DNA of 64,000 nt. It comes from an uncultured Chlorobiales bacterium (GTDB lineage: Bacteria; Bacteroidota; Chlorobiia; Chlorobiales; Chlorobiaceae). Where the stretch lies: assembly GCA_903929135.1 (NCBI GenBank), contig CAIYTH010000002.1, positions 1-64,000 of the forward strand, written 5' to 3'. Shown in pieces: positions 18,511-29,991 of the stretch. Both the position numbers and the translations under genes were made by a program. Numbering within the stretch: the first letter of the stretch is position 1; each line of letters starts with the position of its first letter. The notes under the pieces were generated by a model. It did not search any database, had not been told where the DNA came from, and saw only the letters and a list, made by a program, of their open reading frames with translations.

Positions 18511-21234
18511 TCAGCCGGACCTGGCCCTGTAGGGGCGAGCTTCGACCTTACGGTAGTTGTGCAGCATCTGGCTGACCATATCCATAAAGCTTTTGATTGC
18601 GAACGGTTTCTGGATGAAGTTCACTCCTTCAGCCAGTTTGTTGAAATGCGTGATCATCTCCTGTGCATAACCTGACATGAAGAGCGTCTTCATGCTCGGC
18701 CTGCTGGTTTCGAGATGGTCGCTCAACCGGACACCGTTCATGTCGGGAAGGACGATATCGGTTACCAGCAGGTCGATTTTATCCGGGAACTGTTCGGATA
18801 TGCTGATGGCGGTTCTGGCATCCTGGGCGGCAAGCGTCGTGTAGCCTTTTTCACTCAGGAGCCCGGTCAGGATTTTGAGTATGCTGGGCTCGTCTTCGAC
18901 AAGAAGGATCGTTTCTCTGGCATTCCGCACAAGCGTCAGTTTATCATCGGCATCGCTCTCCTCTTTCGACTCTTCATGCAGGGGAAGATAGACGTCGAAT
19001 GTGGTGCCCGAACCGATCCGGGTTCGGCAATCGATAAAGCCGTGGTTTTGCTTCAGCACGCCATAGACAGTCGAAAGCCCGAGTCCGGTGCCTTTGCCGA
19101 CATCCTTGGTGGTGAAGAAGGGCTCGAAAATATGAGGAAGGGTTTTCGGGTCGATGCCGGTGCCTGTGTCGGAGACCGAAAGCCTCACATAGTCGCCCGG
19201 CATCTGGCAGGCGTGTCCCATTGCACAGTCGATGGCGTCGATATGAACAGCAGTCGAATCGATCGTGATGGTCCCGTTTTCCGCGATGGCGTCTCTCGAA
19301 TTGATGCAGAAATTGACGATGATCTGGTCGAGCTGTGACGGATCGATATGAACGCAGAGATCCCGGGAGTTCGGCTGCCACACAAACTGAATGTTGCTGC
19401 CGATGAGGCCCCTGAGCATCGGGAGCAGATTTTCGATCTCCCTGTTCAGGAATATCGTCCTGGGCGAGGCGGCTTCTCTTCGTGCAAAAGCAAGGAGTTG
19501 CCGGGTAAGGTTGGCTGATCGCGCTGCGGATTGTTCAATGTTCCTGATATGCTCAACGAGCGACGACGATTTATCGACGCGCTCGAGCAGCAGTTCGGTG
19601 TTGCCGAGGATGGCCGTAAGCGCGTTGTTGAAGTCGTGGGCAATGCCGCCGGCGAGCTGGCCCACCAGCTCCATCTTCTGCGACTGTTGAAACAGCAATT
19701 GCAGTTGCTCGAACTCCTCCTCCTCCTCCTTTCGGTCGGTGATGTCCTGAACGATTCCAAGGATGTGGGTTGCCTTGCCGCTGTCATCGAACTGGATCGT
19801 GCCTGAAGTCCAGATCCAGCGGGTTTCTCCGGTTGCGCTGACGATCCGGCATTCGAACGCATGGTCCCTCTTTTTTTTGATCGAACTCGTGACAATGGAC
19901 TTGATCCTCTCACGGTCTTCAGGTACGACATGGTCGATGAAATTGTCGAAAGACCATTCTGTCGCCAGCATATCATAGCCGAAGATGCGGGCGTGTTCAA
20001 GGGTCCTGAGTACGGTGAGGTCTTCGAGATTCAGTTCCCACCAGCCGATGTGGCATTTTTCGAGGGCGAAGTCGAGGTGTGCACGGCTCCGGTGCAGTTC
20101 GTGCTCGATCTGCTTCTGCTCTGAGATGTCGATGGCCGTTCCGCAATAACGGATAACGTTGCCATGACTGTCGAATATCGGTCTGCCGATTGCCATGATC
20201 CAGTGGATCGACGAGTCCTGGTGCAGGACCCGATATTCGATGTTCAGGTCGGCTTTGGATTGAGCGGCACTTTTGACGGCATTGACGACCATTTTACGAT
20301 CGTCAGGATGAACGGCACTTGCCCAGGTCTTGAACGAAGGTTGATTCTTTTTTTTCTCCAGTCCGAACAAAGGCCAGATCTCGTCTGACCAGAGGACTTC
20401 ATCGGTTTTGACGTTCCAGTCCCAGACGCCGGAATCTGCAGCTTCCATGGCGAGGCTGAGCCATCTCTTGTATCCGGTCAATGCCTCCTCGACCTGTTTC
20501 TGCTCATCGATATCGATGCCCACGACCACGAGGTAGGGTTGGTTGGTGACGATGGCTCGCCTGGCATGGATCGAGAACCACGTCATCCGCTGCCGGTCTC
20601 CCTGGATGAACATTCTTGCTTCATCGTTTTCGTCGACACCTGACTCGATGACATTCAGGAACTTCTCGTTGATGTGATCCCTGTCATCGGGGTGGAAAAG
20701 TTCGAGCGGATTGTTTCCCTGGATCTCATGCCTGCTGTCGCCGAACAGGTCGAATGCGTATTCATTGCACCCGACCAGCAGCCCATGGTCGTCGAGAATG
20801 AAAACCGCTCCCGGTATGGCGTCGAGAAGGGTCCTGAAGACGAGATTGTCCTTATGCGCCTGCAGTTCGGCGTTCTTCAGTTCGGTAATATCCTGGACGA
20901 TGACAAGCAGGCGGTTGATTTCACCATCGGGCAGGGTGGAGGGATAAACGGAATGTCTCCAGATTTTTCCGTCCTGCTCGTCTTCGAAGATCAGGTGTTT
21001 GCCTGTTCGAAGCACCTCCTTGACCCGTTCATGCCGATTGGCGGTTATGTCGGGTTGGAGCTGAATGGATGCAAGCAGTTCATAAATGTTTGAACCGCGG
21101 ATTTCCTGGATATTGCTGAAGAATTGAGCGGCGAATGCTCTGTTGGCATCAAGAATCGTTCCGGCAGGGTCCATAACAAAAACCGCATCGGGGAAATCCT
21201 TGAACAACCCGAACTCTGCGTTATCAAATGACAT
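18511..21234 (-). CDS. Multi-PAS hybrid sensor histidine kinase with C-terminal receiver domain
   Basis: Several PAS/PAC blocks, [96 protein letters not shown] extends to 21339, start uncertain. Confidence 0.93.
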   Translation of the reverse strand: MSFDNAEFGLFKDFPDAVFVMDPAGTILDANRAFAAQFFSNIQEIRGSNIYELLASIQLQPDITANRHERVKEVLRTGKHLIFEDEQDGKIWRHSVYPSTLPDGEINRLLVIVQDITELKNAELQAHKDNLVFRTLLDAIPGAVFILDDHGLLVGCNEYAFDLFGDSRHEIQGNNPLELFHPDDRDHINEKFLNVIESGVDENDEARMFIQGDRQRMTWFSIHARRAIVTNQPYLVVVGIDIDEQKQVEEALTGYKRWLSLAMEAADSGVWDWNVKTDEVLWSDEIWPLFGLEKKKNQPSFKTWASAVHPDDRKMVVNAVKSAAQSKADLNIEYRVLHQDSSIHWIMAIGRPIFDSHGNVIRYCGTAIDISEQKQIEHELHRSRAHLDFALEKCHIGWWELNLEDLTVLRTLEHARIFGYDMLATEWSFDNFIDHVVPEDRERIKSIVTSSIKKKRDHAFECRIVSATGETRWIWTSGTIQFDDSGKATHILGIVQDITDRKEEEEEFEQLQLLFQQSQKMELVGQLAGGIAHDFNNALTAILGNTELLLERVDKSSSLVEHIRNIEQSAARSANLTRQLLAFARREAASPRTIFLNREIENLLPMLRGLIGSNIQFVWQPNSRDLCVHIDPSQLDQIIVNFCINSRDAIAENGTITIDSTAVHIDAIDCAMGHACQMPGDYVRLSVSDTGTGIDPKTLPHIFEPFFTTKDVGKGTGLGLSTVYGVLKQNHGFIDCRTRIGSGTTFDVYLPLHEESKEESDADDKLTLVRNARETILLVEDEPSILKILTGLLSEKGYTTLAAQDARTAISISEQFPDKIDLLVTDIVLPDMNGVRLSDHLETSRPSMKTLFMSGYAQEMITHFNKLAEGVNFIQKPFAIKSFMDMVSQMLHNYRKVEARPYRARSG

Positions 21235-21502
21235 GTCTTTTGTGCGGATATATTCATCAAGGGGGGAGTAGATGCGACGAAGGGTATATCTGCATGGGGT
21301 CTCTACCTGAAATATACCATAAAGACGTCTTGCCGGCACTATCCAGTATACTTATTTTACATGGTCAATGCGGCTGTTCCGGGGAGACGGACTCTTGTGA
21401 TTCCACTCAGTCGTTGAACGACTGGTCGATGTCCGCCGATCCTGTGGCCGGCAGCCGGAAAATGAAGAAGAGGCATTCTGTAATCATGATAACAGAGGAG
21501 AG

Positions 21503-21817
21503 GTGCAAATGATGCCGTTGTTTTATAGACGAAGCGATGAATCTCTGGCGCTGAAATGCCCCGAATGCGGCGGGTTTTATCTTCAGTTCAAGAACATCGA
21601 GGTTTTCGACGTCGACGAAGATGATAAAAACGACCAGGGCCTGCATGTGTCCGTCGACCATGAGGTGGCTTCAGTCGACAGGCAGCTCGACAGCGTCATG
21701 GGTAAGCGGCGACACGGGATCGTCATTCGATTCATTTGCGGTGAATGCGCCAAGCAGTCATGGTTCAAGATCAACCAGCATAACGGGAACACGCTGGTCG
21801 ATTTTTCGATTATTTAG
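21503..21817 (+). CDS. Small zinc-ribbon-like hypothetical protein
   Basis: LKCPECGGFYLQFKN ... IRFICGECAKQSWFKINQHNGNT. Confidence 0.6.
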   Translation: MQMMPLFYRRSDESLALKCPECGGFYLQFKNIEVFDVDEDDKNDQGLHVSVDHEVASVDRQLDSVMGKRRHGIVIRFICGECAKQSWFKINQHNGNTLVDFSII

Positions 21818-21973
21818 CACATTGCCGGAACCGCTCATGGAACAGGCGGGGTACGATGCCGATTCGCAGGGCTCCCTCTGGATATTGTGCCTTGACTGTT
21901 CGTATATTCGTTCATGAATCCACCTTCCTGAAGGTAGCAGTGAACCCCAAGCCAATTTCAACGCGACGAAGAT

Positions 21974-22267
21974 ATGATGGATATGTCAAGCTGGATGTTC
22001 ATTTTCGTGATGAGCATCGGGTGCGGAATCGCATGCATGATCATAGCGTATAACAAAGGGTATAGAGGTAATCAGATTTTCGGATGGCTCGCCGCAGGTC
22101 TGTTTTTCAGTATTTTCGGCCTGATCGCCGTCATTCTCACTTCCCACGGTTCCGAAGCGTCGCATGCCGTCAGATCCTCCGCCGCCTGCCGACACTGCGG
22201 GGCTCCTCTCCCTGTCGAAGCCGCCCGATGCATAAATTGCGGTGCGAACACCTCCCCGGCCTCGTAA
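21974..22267 (+). CDS. Two-TM protein with C-terminal zinc ribbon
   Basis: Hydrophobic N-terminal region then CRHCGAPLPVEAARCINCG. Confidence 0.65.
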   Translation: MMDMSSWMFIFVMSIGCGIACMIIAYNKGYRGNQIFGWLAAGLFFSIFGLIAVILTSHGSEASHAVRSSAACRHCGAPLPVEAARCINCGANTSPAS

Positions 22268-22389
22268 AGCCGGGTTTCCCGACAGGTTGTGCTCGATGCG
22301 ACCAGTCACGGATCCGGAATTTGCAGTACAATGGTCTCCTGCTTTTGAATCGACCTCTGGTAACCTCCAAAACCGAAAGGAACATCGAC

Positions 22390-22533
22390 ATGAAGAAAAG
22401 CATTCTTCTTATCGCGGGCATTGCCGGACTGCTGATGGCCATCGCTCCACAGACCAGCGTATTTGCCAGGAGCCGTCATCATCATCGTCACCATTACCGC
22501 CCGCATCATCCACATCGCATCCACAGACGATAG
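22390..22533 (+). CDS. Histidine-rich secreted small peptide
   Basis: MKKSILLIAGIAGLLMAIAPQTSVFA|RSRHHHRHHYRPHHPHRIHRR; signal peptide plus His-rich tail. Confidence 0.6.
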   Translation: MKKSILLIAGIAGLLMAIAPQTSVFARSRHHHRHHYRPHHPHRIHRR

Positions 22534-22714
22534 GCTTTGCAGCAACAGGTGATGCCGATCATTTCAAAAGGGCGTCGGACCGATCCGGCGCCCTGTTTTG
22601 CTTGTTCTCCGATTATTGTGTTGCTCGTTCCCCGTCATAGAAGTACTTTTCCGGGATGAAAACATCTGGCCGTTAAGGCCGAAGCCATACCATATAATCA
22701 TTGCGGAGGGTGCC

Positions 22715-22942
22715 ATGTTCGGAGAGATGGATTTGATCATTATCGGAGGGATAGCCCTGCTGCTGTTCGGTCCGAAGAAAATTCCCGATTTGATGAAAGG
22801 GCTGGGTCATGGTTTGAAAGAGTTCAAGAAAGCGCAGTCCGAGTTCGAAGAGGAGGTCAAGAAGCCGATTGTCTCCTATGACAAGACCGGGAAGCAGGAA
22901 CATGCGGAGAAGCCTGCCGAACCGGGGAGCAAGAGCGCATAA
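22715..22942 (+). CDS. tatA: Sec-independent translocase TatA/E-type protein
   Basis: [47 protein letters not shown]. Confidence 0.93.
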   Translation: MFGEMDLIIIGGIALLLFGPKKIPDLMKGLGHGLKEFKKAQSEFEEEVKKPIVSYDKTGKQEHAEKPAEPGSKSA

Positions 22943-23057
22943 CGCTCAGACCGGGCGTTTTCTGCCCGATCTTTTCGTATATTTTTTTTAAATGCTTTTT
23001 GACGAAGCATTTCCTGTCAGGCCTGCAAACCGGATCAATCATCAATACGGAGCAACC

Positions 23058-23246
23058 ATGAAGAAAAATATGGGTCAGAAAGATCGAATCGTCCGTGTCA
23101 TTCTAGGCGTGACCATGCTGGTTTATGCCGTTGTTTTTCAGAATATGGTCGGTCTGGTCGGCGTGATTCCGCTGCTCACCGGAGCGAGCGGCTATTGCCC
23201 TCTTTATAGCGTGCTCGGTATCCAGTCATTCCGTTTCGAGGATTGA
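23058..23246 (+). CDS. DUF2892 (YgaP-like transmembrane) protein
   Basis: MKKNMGQKDRIVRVILGVTMLVYAVVFQNMVGLVGVIPLLTGASGYCPLYSVLGI. Confidence 0.85.
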   Translation: MKKNMGQKDRIVRVILGVTMLVYAVVFQNMVGLVGVIPLLTGASGYCPLYSVLGIQSFRFED

Positions 23247-23272
23247 GACTCATTTTTCTTGCTTCAAGCACA

Positions 23273-23306
23273 ACAGGAAAGGCGGCCAACCGGCCGCCTT
23301 TCCTGT
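23273..23306 (+). terminator. Rho-independent terminator
   Basis: acaggaaaggcggcc-aacc-ggccgcctttcctgt stem. Confidence 0.75.
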
Positions 23307-23424
23307 TGTGGGGGGATATGGGGATGAATTGACGATTATTTCGGATCCGTATGCTGGTTACTCGAACGATCAGTGAATTGGATTGAAGATTGTGGCTGTA
23401 TGACGAATGTAAAACTTAACGTGA

Positions 23425-24054
23425 TTGACCATGCAGGGGAACCTGGCGGATACGGTTGTGGTGCTGGATTTCGAAACCTCCGGCTTGTCTCCGGAGTATG
23501 GCGATCGGGCGATCGAGATCGGGGCCGTGCTTGTCGAGGACGGGGCGATTGTCGACCGTTTTCAGAAGCTGATGAATCCAGGGTTCCGGATCAATTCATT
23601 CATCGAGGGATATACGGGTATCACCAACGAGATGCTGAAGGATCAGCCTTGCTGTGAGGTGGTGATGGCTGAGTTTTCGGAGTTTGTCGCCGGTCATAAT
23701 ATCGTCGCGCACAACGCGTCATTCGACAGGCGCTTTCTCGATTCCGAGCTGAAACGGATTCATCTGGTTCATGACGGCGGTTGTTGCTGCTCGCTGCTGC
23801 TGTCGCGTCGGATCTACCAGGATGCCCCGAACCATAAGCTGCAGACATTGGTGACACATGCTGGAATCAGTCAGACAGGTAAGTTCCACAGGGCTCTGGC
23901 CGATGCCGAGATGACCGCCCGTTTATGGTTGTCGATGATCGAGCGTATTCGTCAGCAATACGGGATACCGGCAATTTCCTTTGACCAGCTGAGTGAACTG
24001 TCGCGAATCGACAGGTTGTATGTTCATGGTTATCTTCGTTCGCTGGCGAAATGA
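23425..24054 (+). CDS. DnaQ-like 3'-5' exonuclease (Pol III epsilon family); start possibly 23431
   Basis: [57 protein letters not shown]. Confidence 0.9.
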   Translation: MTMQGNLADTVVVLDFETSGLSPEYGDRAIEIGAVLVEDGAIVDRFQKLMNPGFRINSFIEGYTGITNEMLKDQPCCEVVMAEFSEFVAGHNIVAHNASFDRRFLDSELKRIHLVHDGGCCCSLLLSRRIYQDAPNHKLQTLVTHAGISQTGKFHRALADAEMTARLWLSMIERIRQQYGIPAISFDQLSELSRIDRLYVHGYLRSLAK

Positions 24055-24093
24055 GTCTTCGGTGATCCGGTCTCGTTTGAAAAGCAGCAACAG

Positions 24094-24120
24094 AAAAAGG
24101 CGGCCAACTGGCCGCCTATT
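24094..24120. terminator. Bidirectional terminator between convergent genes
   Basis: aggcggcc-aact-ggccgcct with flanking A/T runs. Confidence 0.65.
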
Positions 24121-24142
24121 TCGCTGTGTATGATCCGGGAGC

Positions 24143-26890
24143 TTAGTCCAGGAGCGCTGCTCTCGCTGCTGAGAGCCTTGCGATCGGGACGCGGAACGGG
24201 CTGCAGGAGACATAGTTCAGTCCGGTCTTGTGGCAGAACTCGACCGTGGCGGGATCGCCGCCGTGTTCGCCGCAGATGCCGAGCTTGAGGTCCGGTTTGA
24301 CCGAACGTCCCTCCTTGGCCGACAAGCTGAGCAGGCGGCCGACACCGTCCTTGTCGATGCTTTCGAACGGGTCGCGGTCGAAGATCTCCTGCTGCTGATA
24401 GATCGGCAGGAACTGGCCGGAGTCGTCTCGACTCATGCCGAGGGCCATCTGGGTCAGGTCGTTGGTGCCGTAGCTGAAGAAGTCCGCAGCCTTGGCAATC
24501 TGGTCGGAGGTGAGCGCAGCGCGCGGAACCTCGATCATGGTGCCGACCAGGTACTTGACGCCGATGCCCAGTTCTGCGATGACGCTGCGGGCGGTCTTGT
24601 GGATGATTTCGCTGGTGATTTCGAGCTCCTTGACGGTGCTGACGAGCGGAACCATGATTTCAGGAACGATCTCCTGGCCCTCTTTCTTGATCTTGCAGGC
24701 TGCCTCGATGATTGCTCGTGACTGCATGACGATGATCTCAGGGTGCAGGATGCCGAGCCGGCAGCCGCGGAGGCCAAGCATCGGGTTGAATTCGTGCAGG
24801 CTGCTGATGCGCTGCTTGATCTCGGCGCTGCTCTTGCCGATCTTGCCGGCCAGGTCGTCGATCTCGGCGTCGGTGTGAGGCAGGAACTCGTGCAGCGGCG
24901 GATCGAGGAGCCTGATGGTGACCGGTCGGGCGCCCATGGCCTTGAAGAGGCCGTAGAAGTCGTTTCTCTGGTAGGGGAGGAGTTTGTCGAGCGCCGCCTT
25001 GCGTCCTGCGACATCGTCGGCGAGGATCATTTCGCGCATGGCGTCGATGCGGTCGCCGCCGAAGAACATGTGCTCGGTACGGCAGAGGCCGATACCTTCG
25101 GCGCCGAAGGTGATGGCGATCTCGGCCTGGTCGGGCTGGTCGGCGTTGGTGCGGATGTTGAGCTTGCGGTACTTGTCGGCCCACTGCATGAGCTGGTCGT
25201 ATATCTTGAAGGTCGGAGCGTTCTCTTTGGCAAGGGTCTTGTCAACCAGCACCTCAATGATCTCGGAGTTCTTGGTCTTGACCTTGCCGGCGATCACTTC
25301 ACCGGTGCTGCCGTCGATGGAGATGTAGTCGCCCTCCTTGAGCACGATATCCTTGCCGTTGACCCGCATCTCGCCCGTCTTGTAGTCGATCCTGAGGGCT
25401 CCGCAGCCTGCGACGCAGACCTTGCCCATCTGGCGCGCCACGAGGGCTGCGTGTGAGGTCATGCCGCCACGCTCCGTGAGGATGCCTTCGGCAACGGCCA
25501 TGCCTTTGATGTCTTCGGGAGAGGTCTCGATCCTGACGAGGACGACCTCTTCACCGCGCGCGCTGCCTTCCATCGCGTCATCGGCGTTGAAATAGATCTT
25601 TCCGGTGGCTGCGCCCGGACCGGCGTTGAGTCCGGTGGCGAGAAGCCGTCCTGCTTCGATGGCGGCACGTTTCTCATTGAGGTCGAATACCGGACGGAGG
25701 AGCTGGTTGAGCTGTTCGGGCTCGATCCTGCGAAGCACCTCCTTCTCGTCGATCAGCCCTTCGTTGAACATGTCGACGGCGATCTTGATAGCGGCAAAAC
25801 CGGTACGTTTTCCGACGCGGCACTGCAGCATGAAGAGCGTGTTGTTCTCGATGGTGAACTCGATGTCCATCATATCGCGGTAGTGCTTCTCGAGGATTGA
25901 ACGGATCTCTTCGAGCTGATCGTAGATGGTCTCGTTCTCCTTGCGGAGCTGTTCGATCTTCAGCGGAGTCCTGGTGCCGGCGACGACGTCCTCGCCCTGG
26001 GCGTTCATCAGGTACTCGCCGTAGAAGATGTTGTCACCTGCAGCCGCGTCCCTCGTGAAGGCTACGCCGGTGCCGCAGTTCTCGCCCATATTGCCGAACA
26101 CCATCGCCTGGACGTTGCAGGCCGTGCCCCAGTATCCGGGGATGTGGTTGAGCTTGCGGTAGACGATTGCCCGTTCGTTGTTCCAGCTGTTGAACACGGC
26201 GCCGATGGCTCCACGGAGCTGTTCGGTCGGGTCTTCGGGGAAGGTCCTGCCGGTCTTGTCGAGGATGGCTTTCTTGTATTTGGAGACCAGGTCCTTCAGG
26301 TCTTCGACCTGGAAATCGGTATCGAGGTCGATGCCGAGCTCATGCTTCTTTTTTTCCAGAATCTCCTCGAAGGGGTCGATCTGCTTCTTGTCGGCAGGTT
26401 TCAGGTCGAGCACCACGTCGCCGTACATCGATACGAAGCGGCGGTAGCAGTCCCAGGCGAAGCGCTCGTTGCCGGACTTCCTTGCAAGGCCGGCGACCGT
26501 GATGTCGTTGAGGCCGAGATTGAGGATGGTGTCCATCATGCCGGGCATAGAGGCGCGTGCGCCGGAACGGACGGATACGAGGAGCGGGTTTTCAGGGTCG
26601 CCGAACTTCTTGCCCAGGTACTCCTCGATCTTTTTCATCGCGGCCGGGATGTCCCTGTCGAAGAGGTTTGCCGGGTAGTTTTTCTGGTTGTCGTAGTAGT
26701 AGGTGCAGACTTCGGTGGAGAGGGTGAATCCGGGGGGCACAGGCAGGCCGATGTTGGCCATTTCCGCCAGGTTGGCGCCTTTGCCACCCAACAGGTTTTT
26801 CATGGAAGCATCACCTTCGGCAGCACCGCCGGCAAAACTGTAGATGTATTGCTTTGCTGCGGCAGATTCGTCAACTTGAGAATTCGGCAT
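24143..26890 (-). CDS. ppdK: Pyruvate, phosphate dikinase
   Basis: [84 protein letters not shown]. Confidence 0.97.
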   Translation of the reverse strand: MPNSQVDESAAAKQYIYSFAGGAAEGDASMKNLLGGKGANLAEMANIGLPVPPGFTLSTEVCTYYYDNQKNYPANLFDRDIPAAMKKIEEYLGKKFGDPENPLLVSVRSGARASMPGMMDTILNLGLNDITVAGLARKSGNERFAWDCYRRFVSMYGDVVLDLKPADKKQIDPFEEILEKKKHELGIDLDTDFQVEDLKDLVSKYKKAILDKTGRTFPEDPTEQLRGAIGAVFNSWNNERAIVYRKLNHIPGYWGTACNVQAMVFGNMGENCGTGVAFTRDAAAGDNIFYGEYLMNAQGEDVVAGTRTPLKIEQLRKENETIYDQLEEIRSILEKHYRDMMDIEFTIENNTLFMLQCRVGKRTGFAAIKIAVDMFNEGLIDEKEVLRRIEPEQLNQLLRPVFDLNEKRAAIEAGRLLATGLNAGPGAATGKIYFNADDAMEGSARGEEVVLVRIETSPEDIKGMAVAEGILTERGGMTSHAALVARQMGKVCVAGCGALRIDYKTGEMRVNGKDIVLKEGDYISIDGSTGEVIAGKVKTKNSEIIEVLVDKTLAKENAPTFKIYDQLMQWADKYRKLNIRTNADQPDQAEIAITFGAEGIGLCRTEHMFFGGDRIDAMREMILADDVAGRKAALDKLLPYQRNDFYGLFKAMGARPVTIRLLDPPLHEFLPHTDAEIDDLAGKIGKSSAEIKQRISSLHEFNPMLGLRGCRLGILHPEIIVMQSRAIIEAACKIKKEGQEIVPEIMVPLVSTVKELEITSEIIHKTARSVIAELGIGVKYLVGTMIEVPRAALTSDQIAKAADFFSYGTNDLTQMALGMSRDDSGQFLPIYQQQEIFDRDPFESIDKDGVGRLLSLSAKEGRSVKPDLKLGICGEHGGDPATVEFCHKTGLNYVSCSPFRVPIARLSAARAALLD

Positions 26891-27058
26891 GTTTGTCTGG
26901 AGTGTCTGGAGTGAACAAGAAGGTCAACCCATCGTTGAACCCGAAAAAAAACGCGAGAAAAAATGAAAAACAGCTTTTGATCTGCTAATTTTCAGAGCTG
27001 AAATTTAACAGAAAATATGGTCTGGAAAAACTCCGGCGGAGAAGGATTGTAACTAAAT

Positions 27059-27946
27059 ATGGAAAGTGCTGCGTTCGTATTTGTTCTGCAGGTGCTCAGG
27101 ATTTCCGTGCCCTACCTCCTCGCCTCGGTAGGTGCATCTTTTTCGGAAAGGAGCGGGGTGGTCAATCTTGCCCTTGAGGGGCTGATCCTGGCAGGCGCTT
27201 TCGGTGCGGCGATCGGGCAGCATCTGACCGGTTCAGCCTGGGCGGGCGTCGGCTGTGCCCTGCTGCTCGGGCTGCTCATCGCCCTTGTCCATGCATTCGT
27301 GACCATCACGCTGAAGGTCGACCAGATCGTCAGCGGAATCGCCCTGAACATCCTCGTCATGGGATCGACCCGCTTCGGACTTTCCCTGGTGTTCGGAAGC
27401 GTGATGAACTCGGCACGGATCGCCGGTATGGATTCCTCTTCGGTGCTGGTCGATCCTCTGTTCCTCATCGCGATGCTGTCGGTTGCGGTCGGTCAGTTCA
27501 TCATGTTCAGGACGCCGTTCGGCCTGAGGCTTCGCGCGGCAGGGGAAAGTGCCGAAACGGTCGAGACGGCCGGCGTGAATGTCCGTCGCCTGCGGTATTC
27601 CGGGGTTCTGGTTTCCGGGGCGCTCGCCGCGCTCGGCGGGGCATTTCTCGTGTACCAGCAGCACAGCTTCACGGATAACATGTCGGCCGGACGGGGTTAT
27701 ATCGCACTTGCCGCCATGATCATCGGCAAATGGTCGCCGGCAGGCGCCGGGCTGGCCAGCCTCCTGTTCGCCTCGACGGAGGCCATGCAGATGTGGGTTC
27801 AGACGGGCTGGCTTCCGACGCAGCTCGTGCAGTCACTTCCGTATGTGATCACCCTCGTCGTGCTTGCCGGTTTTGTCGGCAGGTCGACTCCTCCGGCTGA
27901 GGTCGGGGTGCCGTACGATACGGAAGTCAAGTCAGGGGAACTCTGA
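27059..27946 (+). CDS. ABC transporter permease (nucleoside/BMP-type family)
   Basis: LRISVPYLLASVGASFSERSGVVNLALEGLILAGAF; GRGYIALAAMIIGKWSPAGAGLASLLFA. Confidence 0.88.
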   Translation: MESAAFVFVLQVLRISVPYLLASVGASFSERSGVVNLALEGLILAGAFGAAIGQHLTGSAWAGVGCALLLGLLIALVHAFVTITLKVDQIVSGIALNILVMGSTRFGLSLVFGSVMNSARIAGMDSSSVLVDPLFLIAMLSVAVGQFIMFRTPFGLRLRAAGESAETVETAGVNVRRLRYSGVLVSGALAALGGAFLVYQQHSFTDNMSAGRGYIALAAMIIGKWSPAGAGLASLLFASTEAMQMWVQTGWLPTQLVQSLPYVITLVVLAGFVGRSTPPAEVGVPYDTEVKSGEL

Positions 27947-27949
27947 ATA

Positions 27950-28606
27950 TCAGCAGAGTTCGAGCACTTTGCTGACCAGCGCATCGATGCCTTCGGCTAC
28001 CATGCCGATCGACGGACCGAGCATGTAGGCCGGGGTGCTTACGATTTTTCCCCTGCTGCTCACGACGATATCCCTGACGCCGGCATCGATGTGGCGTGCT
28101 CCCAGAGCCTCGATGTCGGCTGCGGTATCCCGGTCGTTCCCGATCGTCAGCTCGACTTTTTCCGAACCGAACAGCTTGGCCGCGATGACAGGTGCGATGC
28201 ACATGAACCCGATCGGCTTTCCGGCGCTGTGGAAGGCCAGGATCGCCTGCGCGACTTCCGGGATGATTTCGAATGCGCTTCCCCTGATGGCATAGTCGCC
28301 CAGGTTCTTTGCCGCTCCGAAACCGCCGGGGATGATCAGGGCGTCAAGGTTGGACGGGTCGATCTGCTTGAGGTCGGTAATGTTTCCGCGTGCGATGCGG
28401 GCAGACTCGACCAGTACGTTCCGCCGCTCGCCGTCGGCAACTTCACCGGTCAGGTGGTTGATGACGTTGAGCTGCCCGATGTCAGGAGCGAAACAGACCG
28501 CATGTGCGCCTGCGTTGTCGAGGGAAAGCAGCGTCAGCACCACTTCCTGGATTTCTGATCCGTCGTTGACTCCGCAACCGGAGAGGATGACGCCAATTTG
28601 TTTCAT
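27950..28606 (-). CDS. elbB: Isoprenoid biosynthesis glyoxalase ElbB-like (DJ-1/PfpI family)
   Basis: MKQIGVILSGCGVNDGSEIQEVVLTLLSLDNAGAHAVCFAPD; LDALIIPGGFGAAKNLGDYA; GKPIGFMCIAPVIAAK. Confidence 0.92.
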   Translation of the reverse strand: MKQIGVILSGCGVNDGSEIQEVVLTLLSLDNAGAHAVCFAPDIGQLNVINHLTGEVADGERRNVLVESARIARGNITDLKQIDPSNLDALIIPGGFGAAKNLGDYAIRGSAFEIIPEVAQAILAFHSAGKPIGFMCIAPVIAAKLFGSEKVELTIGNDRDTAADIEALGARHIDAGVRDIVVSSRGKIVSTPAYMLGPSIGMVAEGIDALVSKVLELC

Positions 28607-28740
28607 GATCGATATATGTCGGGAGGGTTTCGGATAAGCTGGTCGGTGACCTTACGGACTGAGGGAAAGGTTAAGCAAATTGCCCCATTTTTGAAACCTG
28701 ATCTCCCTCGGCATGTCGGGCAGCAGTCGTCAGGCGATAA

Positions 28741-29253
28741 TCAGGAACCCTTTCGGGGCAGGCGGGGAATGAATTTGCCGGTCCGGTCAGCATAATCACG
28801 GTAGTCCGGATGCCGTTCCGTGAGCCAGGACTCCTCCCGGGATGCCTTGAAGCTGAAGAACATGCATATGACGACCGTCAGGGCGAGGTGTGCGACGCTT
28901 GCCGTGAAGATCGTCCAGCCGATGGCTGCGAGCATCATGGAGGTATACAGAGGATGTCGGACCAGCCCGTAGACCCCGCTCCTGACCAGCTGGTTTTCAT
29001 CGACAGGATAAGGGAGCGGGGTCAGGTATTTCCTGATGGCGAGTATGCCGCCGCCAAGGAAGAGTGCCGCTGCGGTCCAGCAGAAGCCGAGCAGCAGGTA
29101 ACGCGCAGGAGTTGATGCGAGGAATGGTTCGCTGCCCTGGAGTTCAGGCCATCGCGGGGTCAGGACGAACATCGCGGCCAGCAGCACCTGCAGCACCACA
29201 AGGTGCTCTCCGCGGCTGCCGAACCTTGCGCCGGTTTTTTTCTGTTTTTCCAT
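28741..29253 (-). CDS. Isoprenylcysteine carboxyl methyltransferase-family membrane protein
   Basis: LVRSGVYGLVRHPLYTSMMLAAIGW ... REESWLTERHPDYRDYADRTGKFIPR. Confidence 0.85.
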   Translation of the reverse strand: MEKQKKTGARFGSRGEHLVVLQVLLAAMFVLTPRWPELQGSEPFLASTPARYLLLGFCWTAAALFLGGGILAIRKYLTPLPYPVDENQLVRSGVYGLVRHPLYTSMMLAAIGWTIFTASVAHLALTVVICMFFSFKASREESWLTERHPDYRDYADRTGKFIPRLPRKGS

Positions 29254-29351
29254 CGGCTGATGCGATAATTGACTGAAACCGCTATCTTTAAAGCTACGTA
29301 TACGTATGATTTATACCGAAATATCCTTTTAATCGTTCAGATACTTCCAGC

Positions 29352-29894
29352 ATGATCACCCCTCAGGAAACCCTTCTACTTGTCGTCGATGTTCAGGGCA
29401 AACTTGCCACTGCGGTGTTCCAGCCCGAGCTGGTGGAGAAGCATATCAGCAAGCTGATCAGGTCGTGCACGCTTCTCGGTATACCTGCGCTGTACACCGA
29501 GCAGTACCCCAAAGGCCTGGGGCATACCGTCGAGCCCTTGAGGGAGTTGCTCTCCGAACAGGCGCCGTATGAAAAGCTGTCGTTCAGCTGCTGCGGCAAC
29601 GAGGCTTTCATGAGGCGCCTCCGTTCGCTTGGTCGCAATGACATCCTCGTCGTCGGCATGGAGACCCATGTCTGCGTCTACCAGACCTGCATCGAGCTTC
29701 TCGAGTTCGGCTACAACGTGCACATCGTCACCGATGCGGTTTCTTCGAGGAGCGTGGAGAACAAGGCGCTCGGCATCAGATGCATCGAGCGCGCCGGCGG
29801 CATTCCCACCAGCACCGAAATGGCCATTTTCGAACTCCTGCGCGTGGCCGAAGGCGAGACCTTCAAGGCGATTTCAAAGATCATCAAGGAGTAA
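29352..29894 (+). CDS. Isochorismatase-family hydrolase
   Basis: LLVVDVQGKLA; ILVVGMETHVCVYQTCIELLEFGYNVHIVTDAVSSR. Confidence 0.92.
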   Translation: MITPQETLLLVVDVQGKLATAVFQPELVEKHISKLIRSCTLLGIPALYTEQYPKGLGHTVEPLRELLSEQAPYEKLSFSCCGNEAFMRRLRSLGRNDILVVGMETHVCVYQTCIELLEFGYNVHIVTDAVSSRSVENKALGIRCIERAGGIPTSTEMAIFELLRVAEGETFKAISKIIKE

Positions 29895-29991
29895 CATGCG
29901 CCGTGTTTCGGGTCGGTGCTCCGATGGCGACATGCCATTGGACACGCTGAAACCCGAAATGCTCACTGCGTGGTTTCCCGCATTTTCCCGA

